64,000 nt of DNA, from positions 88,725,101 through 88,789,100 of the forward strand of contig NC_045441.1 in NCBI RefSeq assembly GCF_002776525.5. The letters run 5' to 3'. The stretch is from Piliocolobus tephrosceles (taxonomy: Eukaryota > Chordata > Mammalia > Primates > Cercopithecidae). A program made the position numbers and the translations under genes. The notes below the pieces were generated by a model. The model did no database searches, had not been told where the DNA came from, and saw nothing but the letters and a program-made list of their open reading frames with translations. Shown in pieces: positions 22,985-34,418 of the stretch (position 1 is its first letter; the number at the start of each line of letters is the position of its first letter).

Positions 22985-23240
22985 AGAAAACACTCTTACA
23001 TTTGAATTGCAGTGGCCTAAAAACCCTAGACTTTGGATGAGGCATATCTAATTTGAATCTGGCCTCTGACTGCATGGCATGAGCAAGTTATTTAGGCTTT
23101 CTGAATATGCATTTTCTCATCTTTAAAGTGGTAAAACATAATCTGCAAAAATTTGAAAGGATTACATGAGATAATGCAGATTAATGTGCAGAATACTTAA
23201 CCCTTAGGAAGCTTTTTATAAATTACTCAATAAATCAGAT
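22985..23240 (+). mobile_element. MIR element, sense
   Basis: Features AATCTGGCCTCTGACTGC, GAGCAAGTTATTTAGGCTTT, CATTTTCTCATCTTTAAAGT and GGATTACATGAGATAATGCA in MIR order. Confidence 0.8.
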
Positions 23241-23714
23241 GAGATTCAGAGATAATTAATCTAAAAGCAATCATGAGCAAATTGTTAAATTACAACTTAA
23301 GATGAAGAGAGATCCTTAATCATCAGATTTTTACTTAAAAGCAAAGATTTTCTTTAATGAAAACCAGCTCTTACTAGAGTAGATAACTTGAAAGAACAAA
23401 GAATATAGATGTCTCTCATGTTTGTAAGTTATTGTAAGAATTATTTTGTTTATACTTTAAGGAAAGTTGGAATTTTATCTGATGGCACCTTGGAGACAAC
23501 AGACCAAATCCACAAAATAAACAGTACTAACAAAGGTAATTGTAGGCCCAGCTTTGTGAAGCACAATAGAACTAATATTACTAAGGCCAGACCACACTGC
23601 CTAAAGTTAAACTAAACAGTATGCTATAGGCAGCTATCAGCTCAGCATGTGTTGTTTACTTGGAAAGTGAAAGAAAGTCTCCCACTTTGCCTTCCCTTAG
23701 ATGAACAGGTGAGA
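23241..23714. other. Intronic sequence, no gene seen
   Basis: AT-rich sequence between a MIR and an L2/MIR fragment. The 68-codon ORF at 23409-23615 has no recognisable domain. Confidence 0.35.
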
Positions 23715-23790
23715 TATCTGGTGCCATGCACAGTTCCTGACACTTCGTAGGCATTCAACAAGTGCTCATCAAGTGAGTATCTGAATAAAA
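23715..23790 (+). mobile_element. L2/MIR 3' end fragment, sense
   Basis: CAGTTCCTGACACTTCGTAG and GCATTCAACAAGTGCTCATC follow the 'cctggcacatagtaggcactcaataaat' pattern of L2/MIR tails. Confidence 0.55.
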
Positions 23791-24031
23791 CAAAATGATT
23801 TAGAACTGTGTTTTTCAAAGGAAAAGGTGATAGGAGTGGGATGAGCAGGAATACCCATGAAACTGAGGAATCCTGGACAACTATTTATGGCCCCTTTAGC
23901 ATAACATATGTTAGAGAAAAGGCTGGGGCTTTCTGTCTATTCACCTTCTTTCTCATCAGTGCTGCATTTAGTGAAACAGCTGGGACCTCCAGGCGCCCTC
24001 CTGATACATCAGTTGAATTCTTTCATCTACA

Positions 24032-24120
24032 TTCTCTCCTCCACCTTTTTCTCTACTTCCTCTTCTTTTTCTTCCTTCTCTTTCTTTTCCTCTTCTTCCT
24101 CTCCTCCTCCTTCTTCTATT
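24032..24120. repeat. Homopyrimidine-rich tract
   Basis: Nearly 90 bases of C/T with very few purines. A second short tract is at 24226-24259. The long ORFs across it are low-complexity Ser/Phe/Leu artefacts. Confidence 0.85.
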
Positions 24121-24259
24121 TATCTTGTGATGTCCTTGTCATTTCTGGGTTATCACTACACCACCCCCCCCTTTCTCTTTTCACTTAATTCTGTGACTAC
24201 CCTTTTGTGCAGCTGGCACCACCCCTTCTTTCTTTTTCTCTTCTTCTACTTCTCTTCCA

Positions 24260-25204
24260 GATAAATATTTTTTATTTATTCCTCACCTTAAGCCAAAAGG
24301 GGAAAGAAAACATACTTTTGGTGAAAGATATGTATTCATTGGCCTTCTGTGTACCTTCAATATTTGTTTCTTTTTTGTTGTTTAACACAATAAGTACAAA
24401 ACATAACCTTTGAATTATTTAGGAAAACTTTAAACTTACTAGGTATTGAAAATTGGTTGAAATCCATGATGTAGGAAATAATGAAATACTAAATAAATAG
24501 CTCACTAGCCGCCTGGATAATGTACCCTCTTTCTCCAACCTGTTTTCCTGCTGGGAAGCTGATGCTCACAGGCACCATAGGATTGTGGCAATTGGAGAGG
24601 ACAGGAATTAGGGCACTGCACAGGAGAGAGCAGAGCCTGCCAGCCAAGTATTCTGTAGCTAAACTCGGGTTAAATGTCAGTTAAAATATTATTGATGTAA
24701 ACCTATTTCTATGCACTTTTGGTTTGTTTTATCTGAGTTTTGAGCTTTAATTTAGGGAAACCAGAATAAAAAGGGGGTTTTATTTACAGGATAGAGTGGT
24801 GGAACAGAATCCCTAAGAATAAGTCTCAGGGGTGATTTTAGGTAGCCAGATCAACCTCAGAACCGGAAAAGAACAGCAGCAAAGAAAATGAGAATAAAAG
24901 GGTGAAAATAGAGGTCAGCTGAGGACACTGACTCTTTCCCTCCTGATTTGTTCTTTCCCAGGAAATGATGGGAATGGAGAGGGACTTTAAGATACCCTGT
25001 GGAAGTAAAGTCAAATAGGAAATGTGCTCCCAGCATTGTGTATAGCTGTTTACTCCTGCTGATTGCTTTTTTTGTAACACTGAGTCAAAAAGTTTATTAT
25101 GAACTTCAGGTCCTTTCCAATTATAGAAATGTAGGGCTCCTTTTTTCTCCTGACCAGGCTTCAAAAGGGTTTCTCCAAAACACTTTTGAAACTGGAATTA
25201 GGAG
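24260..25204. other. Intronic sequence, no gene seen
   Basis: AT-rich unique sequence. Overlapping ORFs on both strands near 24838-25208 carry no recognisable domain. Confidence 0.35.
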
Positions 25205-25400
25205 ATAGTATGTTGTAGTGGAAAGGGTATGGACTTCCAGTTTTTGAATCTACAGTATATTTTATTTGATGCTGTCTTATTCTTGCTGAATCATTGAACT
25301 GAGGCTTCCTTTCCTCATCATTATAAAGGGACTAATGAACACTGTCTTCCTATCTTATATGATTTTGGTAGAAAAAAATTAAATGTATCACAAAGATGAA
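25205..25400 (+). mobile_element. MIR element, sense
   Basis: Decayed MIR: GTAGTGGAAAGGGTATGGAC, GAATCATTGAACTGAGGCTT, CCTCATCATTATAAAGGGAC in order. Confidence 0.6.
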
Positions 25401-25764
25401 TGACATGGTGTTGTAATATCTTATAATACTTTCTAATTTATGTAATTGTTTTTAAATATATTTAAAGGTCCTTCAGGGCAAGGAGTAATTTTTTGTAAGA
25501 CCCTTGGGGATGGAATAAATTCACTTCAAATCATTCCTAAAGGCTATAATTACAGTCTGGGTTTTGGTGTCTATTGAATTGAAATGTACATATATTTAGT
25601 TGGCTTCCATATTATGGTCAAAATAACACAACTATAAAGGCCAACTTAATTTTTTTATAAGGTTCAGAGCTACTGCTAAATAATTCACTTGCAGAATGGC
25701 TTGATTGGATTTCATTGCACAGGAGATGATGCTACTATTATGGAAACTGGAGTTAAATGAATGC

Positions 25765-25918
25765 TATACAGAGTGTGGTCCATGGACTGCAACATCAGCA
25801 TTCCCTGGGAGCTGCTGAATCAGATATACTGAGTCAATAATTCTGAGGCTCGGGAATCTCTGTTTTAACAATTCCTATGGGTGATTCTTAGTGAAGACTC
25901 AACTATGAGAACCCCTGG
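25765..25918 (+). mobile_element. MER5-type hAT MITE
   Basis: AGTGTGGTCCATGGACTGCA, CATCAGCATTCCCTGGGAGC, TCGGGAATCTCTGTTTTAAC and CAACTATGAGAACCCCTGGG match the MER5A/B pattern, a non-autonomous Charlie-group DNA transposon. Confidence 0.85.
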
Positions 25919-26364
25919 GCTGTGTGTATGGAAGGATGCTACAAAGGAGCCCCAAGTTCATATTTACCGTTTTCGTTTATTCCTCCTTTCACTTCATCTC
26001 CTAGGTTAAGGGTGCTGTCAAATGTCCAAATGACAGCCTTGGTCTTGATAAATATATTTAGATTCATAGATATCTAACTATATCACCATTATCTGCTTAT
26101 TTTTGTATTAAATATAAAGTGTACCTATACATTGATGATAATTTAGCATATAATTTAAATATTTTAAAAGATTATTGATGGTGTAAATTGTAGCATGTTG
26201 TAGCTATGATTGAGTTCTGATGAGAAAACATCTAATATTTGTCAATTGTGGAAAAGTATTTTGTAAAATTCAAAAACTCTTTTATGCCTCAAAGAGAAGT
26301 TTTCTGGGACAAATGAAATTAGATGTCGCTTATCACTTCATCCCTTTGTTATACATCTTGATCA
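25919..26364. other. Intronic sequence, no gene seen
   Basis: AT-rich unique sequence. Its last bases hold the left copy of the TTGCC duplication at 26365-26369. Confidence 0.35.
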
Positions 26365-26369
26365 TTGCC

Positions 26370-27229
26370 TGTATTAATCTGCTCTCGTGTTGCTATAAAG
26401 AACTGCCCAATAGTGTGATAAAATTAAGACATTCCATTAATTCCATTATGAATGACCTCATTGCTCACCATGCACGATAAAGCTGTGTTGTTTTCACACA
26501 ATATACATATTAAAACACATAATTCATTTCAGAGTGCACAGAACACTATGTTATTATAGAGAAAGCCTTTTTAAAGTTTTTTTCCCTTAAATTCTTTTGG
26601 GGTAAAATCAATGGATATAGCTTTGGAACATAGTGGATAGCTATATATAACGAAGAATTAACAAAGTTTATTGCTTTAAACATTTCAATTTTAATCACAT
26701 TAATAATAAGTAAAGTGACCACGTGCGTTTGTTAACTATCATAATCTTTTCAAGGGACAGAATACAACAATTTCCTCCTTGATGTCTTGGACACTAGCCC
26801 AGAAACCACTGTCCTACCGCCTTGTAAAGAACTCCTCTTTCTAAAATATACGTTAAATTAGCAGAATATTTTGAATGAAAAAAAAAAAAAAAAAGAACTG
26901 CCAGAGACTGGATAATTTATAAAGGAAAGAAGTTTAATTGACTCACAGTTCCACAGGGCTGGGGAGGCCTCAGGAAACTTACAATCACGGCAGAAGGGGA
27001 AGCAAACACATCATTCCTCATATGGCAGCAGCAGAAGTGCAGAGCAAAAGTCGAAAAGCCCATTATAAAACCATCAGATCTCCCAAGAACTCATGCACTG
27101 TCAGAAGAAGAGCTTGGAGGAAACTGTCTTCATGATTCAATCACCTCCACCTGGTCCCACCCTTGACACACGGGGATTATTACAATTCAAGGTGAAATTT
27201 GGGTGGGGACACAGAGCCAAACCATATCA
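26370..27229 (-). mobile_element. Solo MST-type LTR with 5-bp duplication, split by a retrocopy
   Basis: The LTR opens TGTATTAATCTGCTCTCG at 26370 and resumes at 26892 (AGAACTGCCAGAGACTGG) to end ACCATATCA at 27229. TTGCC flanks the whole unit at 26365-26369 and 27230-27234, a textbook 5-bp retroviral-type target duplication. The interruption at 26409-26891 is a later insertion. Confidence 0.93.
26409..26891 (+). mobile_element. Poly(A)-tailed retrocopy of unknown source inside the LTR
   Basis: A 483-bp insert ends in a poly-A run from 26878 and is flanked by an 11-bp repeat AAAGAACTGCC (26398-26408 and 26892-26902), the mark of L1-mediated insertion. It is not Alu and I see no L1 sequence. 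AATATA, a weak polyadenylation-signal variant, lies about 30 bases before the tail. The parent transcript is not recognised. Confidence 0.8.
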
Positions 27230-27374
27230 TTGCCTTCAGAGAATTAAAAGAGCCTATAATTTTTAAGTATAATTGGCTTATTATTCATTCATTTATTCCA
27301 TAAGTATTTGTTTAGCTTCTTCAATGCTTTAGGTACGGAGCATTATGCTAGGATTTTAAGAATAAAAAATCCAG

Positions 27375-27653
27375 TTTTACAAACATAATGTGGTATACTG
27401 TTTGGAATCCTGGGATAGTAAAGGATTATTAGATAAAAACTAAGGAGATCTGAATAAAGTATGAATTTTAATTAATAATACTGTATCAATATTGGTTTAT
27501 TAACTGTGATAAATGTACCATATAAATGTATAGTGTAAACAAGGGGAGCTAGGTATAGGTATAGGGGACCTCTCTGTACTCACCACAAATGTTCTGTAAA
27601 TCTAAAACTATTTTAAGAAGTTTAACACACACACACATACACACACACACACA
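27375..27653 (+). mobile_element. L1M-type 3' end, sense, with CA-rich tail
   Basis: AATATTGGTTTATTAACTGT, ACCTCTCTGTACTC and TGTAAATCTAAAACTATTTT are features of old L1M 3' untranslated ends. The tail is an ACACAC run (27624-27653). It sits between two L2 pieces. Confidence 0.55.
27624..27653. repeat. (CA)n microsatellite
   Basis: About 15 CA units with one CATAC interruption. It probably grew from the A-rich tail of the L1M fragment. Confidence 0.85.
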
Positions 27654-27740
27654 ACTTTTAGTCAAACCCAATTCTCAAGAAACTTAAGATCCAGTTGTAA
27701 AAGGAGACAAGTCATAATAAAGTAGGTTGCTTTTTTTATA

Positions 27741-30700
27741 TCCCAAGGGATGCTATAAAAGCACAAAATTGGGGCTGAAAAGAGAACCAAAGCTCAGTAT
27801 TGAAGATGAATAGGAGGAGCTTGGGAAAGATGTTATGAACAAATTAGCTATGTCATACTCTGCCTTGCACCATCCTGCCATGTGCCTACAATCTTCCCAT
27901 GGCATATAATGCATTGTATTCTCCCAGAAATTAACTTAATTCCACTGTGTTTGTGACTCTACCACACACGCTAGTATCACATGTTCTTTGTCCTTGTTAA
28001 ATTTAATTTCCCCTGTTTCTAAATGACTTTGAGAAATTTTCAGATTTTTTGTGTGAGTAATATATGATTACTACAAATTCACAGAGTTTGAACATACTGA
28101 GGACAATTATATTGCATTTTATTGCTTGCATTCTTAGAATCTAATAAACTTTTGATACTGAATATATTGTATGTATTGCATTTAACATACAGAATTTAAT
28201 TGCTATATCTATTCACACTAGTGTTACCAATCTTAATTCTCTTGCTGGATGCCACATACAAATACATTCCTAACAGAGATAGCAGAAAATGAAATGATGG
28301 GGTTGGGAGAGCATTGAGAATACAGGAGATATGATGAGAATATTTCTCTTCTGCCCCTTTTGCAACACATTAGGCACTAGTTTGGCTTCAACTCTTCTAT
28401 TACAAAGGTTCTGAAGAGAAATCCAGGACTGCTTTAAAATTATTCAGAAAATATGTGTAAATTATTAGAAGATATAGTTTGAGGCAGTGGCAGAGGATAG
28501 TATGACTTCATCTGGGCCATTCAAATGATTATTGTCACATTTGACTCAACTTTTCTTCCCACTTGCTCCAATCATGATCTCCCGATTTCCAATATAACAC
28601 CTCATTCATTTCTACAGTGACAAACTATGAAGAAACAGAAAAAAAGAACTAACACATTAATACCATGACAAAGCAGAAAGCAAAGAAAGTCAGAACTGGG
28701 AAAGAGTGATAACTTACCCAACATCTTTGTTTTTTCAGAAATGCTCCAATTGACCAAAAGCAAGGTTTTTTGTTTTTTTATTTGTTTGTTTGTTTGTTTG
28801 TTTTTTTGGTCAGTCTGTCCCTGCGCAACAATTTTATGAATAATTTGGCCATTTGTCTTTCATTTTTCATTTTAAAATCACAGCTATTGGTAGTAACATA
28901 GTGAGAAGGCAAAGCAATGACTAGGTTTTATCATTCTAATTAGTTTATGCAAGGTATTTTACTTTCTCAACCCAGGTTATTTGAGAAAGAACTTATGAAA
29001 ATTTCATTTTACTAAGATTTTATTATATCTATAAGCCAAGCAAAAATGTTTTTTCATGTACTTAATTTATCAAAATCAATTGATAATATCTTTTGAAATG
29101 CTATATCCTTAAGTTTTTTTTGTTGTTGTTGTTGGTACTAAACTATAATTAATCAAATATAATGCACTTAACAGAAACTGTAAACTAATGGGCATAAGCA
29201 GAAATGTCATATTCAGAAGAAAGCACACATTTTTCACCATTCCTTATTATTATAAAGAGTAAATAAAAATGGAAATGAGAAGCACTGGATTATTTTATTT
29301 TTAGAAACTAAAGACAGTCTATAAAAAGAAGTGTATAGAAATTAGGATCACTTCTATAATCCTGAGCAAAGCAAAAATGATACAGGTTTAAAGAAAATGT
29401 TAGGAAAAATAAAGCTAAGGAAAAAATGATTTCTTTTGAAAACAGCTCTATTATTGATGAAACTGACATAACTTATTTTTCCTGATCCTAAGCAAAATAA
29501 ATAGTACAATAAAAGCAAACAGAAAATAAAGAAAGGAAAAAGCAATTATAAGCTTGACATTGTCACAAAGCATAAGTGTTACACATATTTCTGGTCAGAC
29601 GAATGGTAACTACAAATACTTTTTAATTGGTTAGAATGAGTACTAGAATATTGAGCTTGCTGTAAGTTTCAGGTCTGGATAAACTTGAGCTAACCATATG
29701 GTTTATTCTTAGAATAGCCATATCACCCATAATCAAAATGTAAATTATAAAGAGAAAGAACTTTTTTCAAAGTCAAATGTTGTAATTTTAGCTGTTGGGA
29801 CATTCGATTATCCAAATCATTGTACATTTCCATTAATATGAGAAGGAAAATCTTTTTTTTTCTTATTTTTGTCCAGAAAGAAGAAAGAAGATGGAGAAGA
29901 TAGGACTATAAAATACTAGAATGGTTTTAATGAGCCACCCAAACATTGATTTTATTATTATATTGTTATAGTCATAAGAAGTTAATGTGTTTAAACTTCT
30001 ATAACACATTCATGTGGTTTAATTTCCTTGTAATTCCCCAAAGCAAAATTTGCTTGTAATAATATTTAAGTAATCATAATAAGAAGGAAAATATTATAGG
30101 TAAGTCAACTGTACAATTAAAAAAACAATCAAAAGAATGAAACTGCATTTTGTTATTATACTGTCAGAAGTAAGACAAAAGTTATGTACTGGGCACTGTT
30201 TTTGACAGATTTTTTTGCCAAATGTTTTTTACTTGCTCCAAAATGTGTATGCCCAAACTGAAGTCTGATATATTTTAGGATTGCAGAAGGATTTTTCCTA
30301 TCTGTAGAAAAAAACTGAATTATCTATGATTTAAAAATCAATAAAGTTAAACGAGAATAAAAATGAGACATAAAACTAAAGAACCATTACCAATGAGATG
30401 GCTTATACACTAATAAAGCAGTTATCACTCAGAAACGCATTAGATGCCTTTTATAGTATTTGTCTCAAGGGACATAAATTACAATTCAAGGATTTTAATG
30501 TATGTGGTTGTGTTTAGAATATAATATTATGCTTGTTAGATACTTAAGTTTTTATATTAGTCAACAAATAGTTATAACTGTTTTAAGTTAGAAATGCCAT
30601 TTGTCCTTTTAGTCAGCTAATTTATAACTATAGGATAGTTAGAAGAGTTGGCAGTATTTCATTTTTGAATGTCTAGAATACTGTTAATATGAGAAAACAA

Positions 30701-31274
30701 ATACAAAATTGCCACTGGTTGTTTTGCTATGGGTGGAAAAGAATTCCTGCCAGTTAAGGAACTGCTGCAGGGAGTGCTCTCTCTGTGAATGGTGTGTGTA
30801 ATATTGCAATTTTGTTGCTGACAGCATTGCTGCTTTTCACTTCTGCAATTCCCCACCCAAGCTCCAAGTTTCCACTCACACTGCTAGCCACCAAAATCTC
30901 CCTTTATCTTCTATGACTATTTTTTTTTCCTCTTAACAAATAGGCCCAGCTGCTACTGCAGCCGGTTGCCCACACTCTCTCCCATACTGCTCTTGCTGAG
31001 GATGGCAGGCAGAGTAGACAGGAACAGCTGAGATTGGCTTACTTTGGCATCTAAATAATTTTGGGTGGGTCCTTTCCTAACTGTATTATTCCATTTAATT
31101 TTATAATCTTTCCTTCTGTTGAACTTTTAAAAAGCATAAATTCTGTTTCCCTACAATGTTTTTCTCGTCTGGCTGTGACTCTCTTATACCTGGCTGCTCA
31201 AGATAAACAAATTGGTTCCTTTTGCACATTGCTAATTTTTTCCCAATGTTAAGCACTATTTAGGAATCAAATGT
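27741..31274. other. Intronic sequence, no gene seen
   Basis: 3.5 kb of mostly unique AT-rich DNA with a (TTTG)n run near 28770-28808. A GC-richer segment at about 30700-31050 stands out but has no coding signal or recognised repeat. Confidence 0.4.
28768..28808. repeat. (TTTG)n simple repeat
   Basis: GTTT units in direct succession in a T-rich surrounding. Confidence 0.85.
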
Positions 31275-31450
31275 GGTAGAAACAAATTTATTGGTATGAT
31301 CTTGGACATGTTACTTAATCTTTCTCTGGCTAAAGGAGGTGTATAATAAATATCATCTTCTCATTGGTTGTGATAAGGGTTAAAGAAAAAGCTTTTAAAT
31401 GTATTTAGAGTAGTGCCTGGCACATAGTAATTGCTAAGAAGGTGTTTGTT
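31275..31450 (+). mobile_element. MIR element, sense
   Basis: GATCTTGGACATGTTACTTA, TCTTTCTCTGGCTAAAGG and TAGTGCCTGGCACATAGTAA follow the MIR consensus order. Confidence 0.75.
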
Positions 31451-31987
31451 AGAAAGCCAGAGAGAAGAAGAAGAGGTAAAGAAGGGGGCCTGGGAGAGGG
31501 AAGAGCAGAAGTAGAGAGGAAAGAGGAAAAGGAGGAAGGAATAATTGCTAAATGGAAAAACTAATAATTGCACTTAGGGAATTAAAATCAACCTTACGGA
31601 TTTAGCATTGTATGTCTTATTTCACAAAAACAACAACAAAATCGTTCATTAGAAAAATACTATAGTTTAGGAATATTGTATAATTTTGCCCAAATCGGAT
31701 AATTTTATTGAGGGTAGGAACTTTAGTGATTATTTCCCACTCTGTGAAGTCATCATGTCCATGGCTTCCAGATAGGTGGTCACATGTTTATCATTTTGAA
31801 TTTGTGCATTTTTGTGGAGAGGGAGATGACTGCCTGACAAGGAATTCCATTTCATTTTGTAATAGTCTAGTGAAGAGCAAGTACTTACCTACCTAATCTC
31901 AAATCATTTTCCATATTTTAGTCTTAGTTTTTTTCTTTAATGCTAGCAAGAAGGACATAAGTCATGATGGACCTCCAAATATATAAA
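31451..31987. other. Intronic sequence, no gene seen
   Basis: Starts with a GA-rich strip (about 31455-31545), then AT-rich unique sequence up to the THE1 target site. Confidence 0.35.
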
Positions 31988-31992
31988 GATAG

Positions 31993-32335
31993 TGTATTAG
32001 TTCATTTTCATGCTGCTGATAAACTATACCTGAGACTGGGCAATTTACAAAAGAGGTTCACAAGGTACTTACAGTTCCATGTGGCTGGGGAAGCCTCACT
32101 ATCATGGCTGAAGGCAAGGAGGAGCAAGTCACCTCTTACATGGGTGGCACCAAGCAAAGAGAGAACTTGTACAGAGAGACTCTCATTTTTAAAAGCATCA
32201 GATCTCATGAGACTTATTCACAGGAACAGCATGGAAAAGACTGCCCCATGATTCAATTACCTCCCATCAGGTCCCTCCCACAACACGTGGGAATTGAAGA
32301 TGAGATTTGTGGGGGGGCACGGTCAAACCAGATCA
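31993..32335 (-). mobile_element. Solo THE1-type LTR with 5-bp duplication
   Basis: Opens TGTATTAGTTCATTTTCATG and ends ACCAGATCA, with the THE1 core (CATGGCTGAAGGCAAGGAGG, CACGTGGGAATTGAAGATGA). GATAG flanks it at 31988-31992 and 32336-32340. It is closer to consensus than the MST copies, so younger. No internal region is present, so it arose by LTR-LTR recombination. Confidence 0.95.
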
Positions 32336-32513
32336 GATAGTTATCATGCTTTTTTGTCATAGGTGAATATTCCTCAATATCTTGACTGTTCTGTCAGTAT
32401 TTTGGCCATTCTCCAGTTTGTTAATGCCCCTCTTAAAATGGAGCAACAGAATTTATATTCCAGAGATGCTTGCTTTATTTACAGAATAGTGGTGCTGTTA
32501 ACCAATGACTTTT

Positions 32514-32812
32514 TGTTTTTTTCTTTCTTTGAGATGGAGTTTTGCCTTTGTTGCCCAGCCTGGAGTGCAATGGTGTGATCTCGGCTCACAGCAACCACTG
32601 CCTCCTGGGTTCAAGCGATTCTCCTGCCTCAGCCTCCTGAATAGCTGGGATTACAGGCATGTGCCACCACGCCTGCCTAATTTTGTATTTTTAGTAGAAA
32701 TGGGGCTTCTCCATGTTGTTTAGGCTGGTCTCAAACTCCTGACCTCAGGTGATCTGCCTGCCTCAGCTTTCCAAAGTGCTGGGATTACAGGCATAAGCTA
32801 CTGTGCCCGGCC
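32514..32812 (-). mobile_element. AluS with 14-bp target-site duplication
   Basis: Antisense Alu from the T-rich lead to GTGCCCGGCC. AACCAATGACTTTT occurs at 32500-32513 and 32813-32826. The CAAACTCCTGACCTCAGGTG block fits AluS. Confidence 0.95.
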
Positions 32813-32826
32813 AACCAATGACTTTT

Positions 32827-34418
32827 ATTTATTAAAGCCACCCGAGTTGACAGCAGCTTATTTGGCAAATATGCCATTTTATTTGATTACCGTCAGCCTT
32901 TCTAATGGTTTTCTCATAGGCTCTGTTGAGCCAACTTTTTCCTTTATTTCATGCAGGTGGTTTGTTTGCTGAAGTTAAGAAAAACCCTCTTCTACTCCCT
33001 CCAGTCTAGAATGTAGATATGTGTAGTAACAATGTGTGTTTTCATGTCCTGAAAAAGACATGAACTTTGGAGTGAGACATTCCTATATTCAAAGACTATA
33101 TAGTTCTGCTATTGTGTGTCTTTGCTTGATTTGCTCAGCATCATTTTCCATATTTAATGTCTTCAGGAAACTGGCTACTTAAAATGGTAAAAGTTGCATT
33201 CACTGTCTAAATTCTTTTAAAGTTTTTTTTTTTTTTTTAATTTAAGATACACATTTCATGGACTTTATCTAAAATGTCAGTATTTGGAAGGAGTTTAACA
33301 TACAGTTGAAGCAAATTTTAATTAAAGTATATGAAATATATGCTTTTCTGGCTTTCCTGGATGATGCAGACCAAAAAATGTCATTGCCAGTTTTCTTTAT
33401 AAATATTATAAAATTATTTACATACTTATAGTAAATGAAAGATCAATTTTAAGGTCTGGATAAACGTGAGCTAAACATAACCATTTTTTAATATGAAGAA
33501 ACAAAACCATCTTTCTTCATGGCTAAAATAAACAGAAACCTTTTTAAATGTCTTAATTTTTTATTTAAAAAGAATCTGGAATGGTCACAACAGAATGGCA
33601 GAATTAAAATACCATCATAGCTGTGATTGCTTAATTTTATAACTTGAATTTGCTGTCATCTTGTAGATTTGCCAGTCTCTCTTGCAGAAAGTCCCATGTT
33701 TTTTAAAAAAAAGCATATAATTTTTCAGAATAATTTTTAATTAACTCCTTGTAAGTCAAATGGTAATCTGTAAAAAATAATTTCACAAAAGATTTTATGT
33801 GTCAAAAATATTCATAATTTCCTCAAAATTTAAAATAACCCTATATTTTAGCCAAATCTCTTTGCAGCCTCTATTTTGTTTTTGTTATAGGATTAACTTC
33901 ACCAAATGCTCTTTTCCTACATTACCAGTTTATGAGCTGCTTATACTGTCTTGGAATTTTGAGTATACAGGAAGAACTATTTTAAGAATAGTAAAACATC
34001 ATCAGTATAAGGAATATCACTAATGATCATATGCACCTCTCCATACCACAGTTCTTGTAGCAATAATGAATTGACAATATTTCAAAATATCACACTGTGA
34101 TAAACAAGAATGTCTGATCTCAGAAGATAACACATGACAGACTCAATGCTCTACCATAAATCATTTTGAATTTGTGTACCTTGTCAGATATCTTCGGGAT
34201 GTTTTTCCATCTGCTATCAGTATATTGTCTTCAGGTGCTTTCAATATTTGAATATAATATTAATCCTCTGACTTATAGACATTAATTAAAGTGATAGGGC
34301 CAACCTTTTGCTGTCCTATTTTATTTAATATGACAATCTCATCAATATGAGGAAATACAGAAATAAAAGACACATTCCTTTACATTATTATAGAGATTGT
34401 CAACGTCAATTTTTCGTT
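32827..34418. other. Intronic sequence, no gene seen
   Basis: 1.6 kb of AT-rich unique DNA with a T-run near 33223. No exon signal. Confidence 0.4.

Larger units (their letters stand above)
27283..27740 (-). mobile_element. L2 3' end, antisense, split by an L1M end
   Basis: The left part (TTCATTCATTTATTCCATAAG..CTTTAGGTACGGAGCATTATG) and the right part (CAATTCTCAAGAAACTTAAG..GTAAAAGGAGACAAG) are consecutive pieces of an antisense L2 3' end. The sequence at about 27375-27653 interrupts them. Confidence 0.6.

Noticed and set aside
23808..24264. ORFs of 118-126 codons rich in Ser/Phe/Leu
   Set aside because: They result from the homopyrimidine tract, which lacks stop codons by composition.
29668..33485. 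Similar words GGTCTGGATAAAC[T/G]TGAGC at 29672 and 33453
   Set aside because: Only about 27 bases match and the flanks do not align, so I do not call a duplication.
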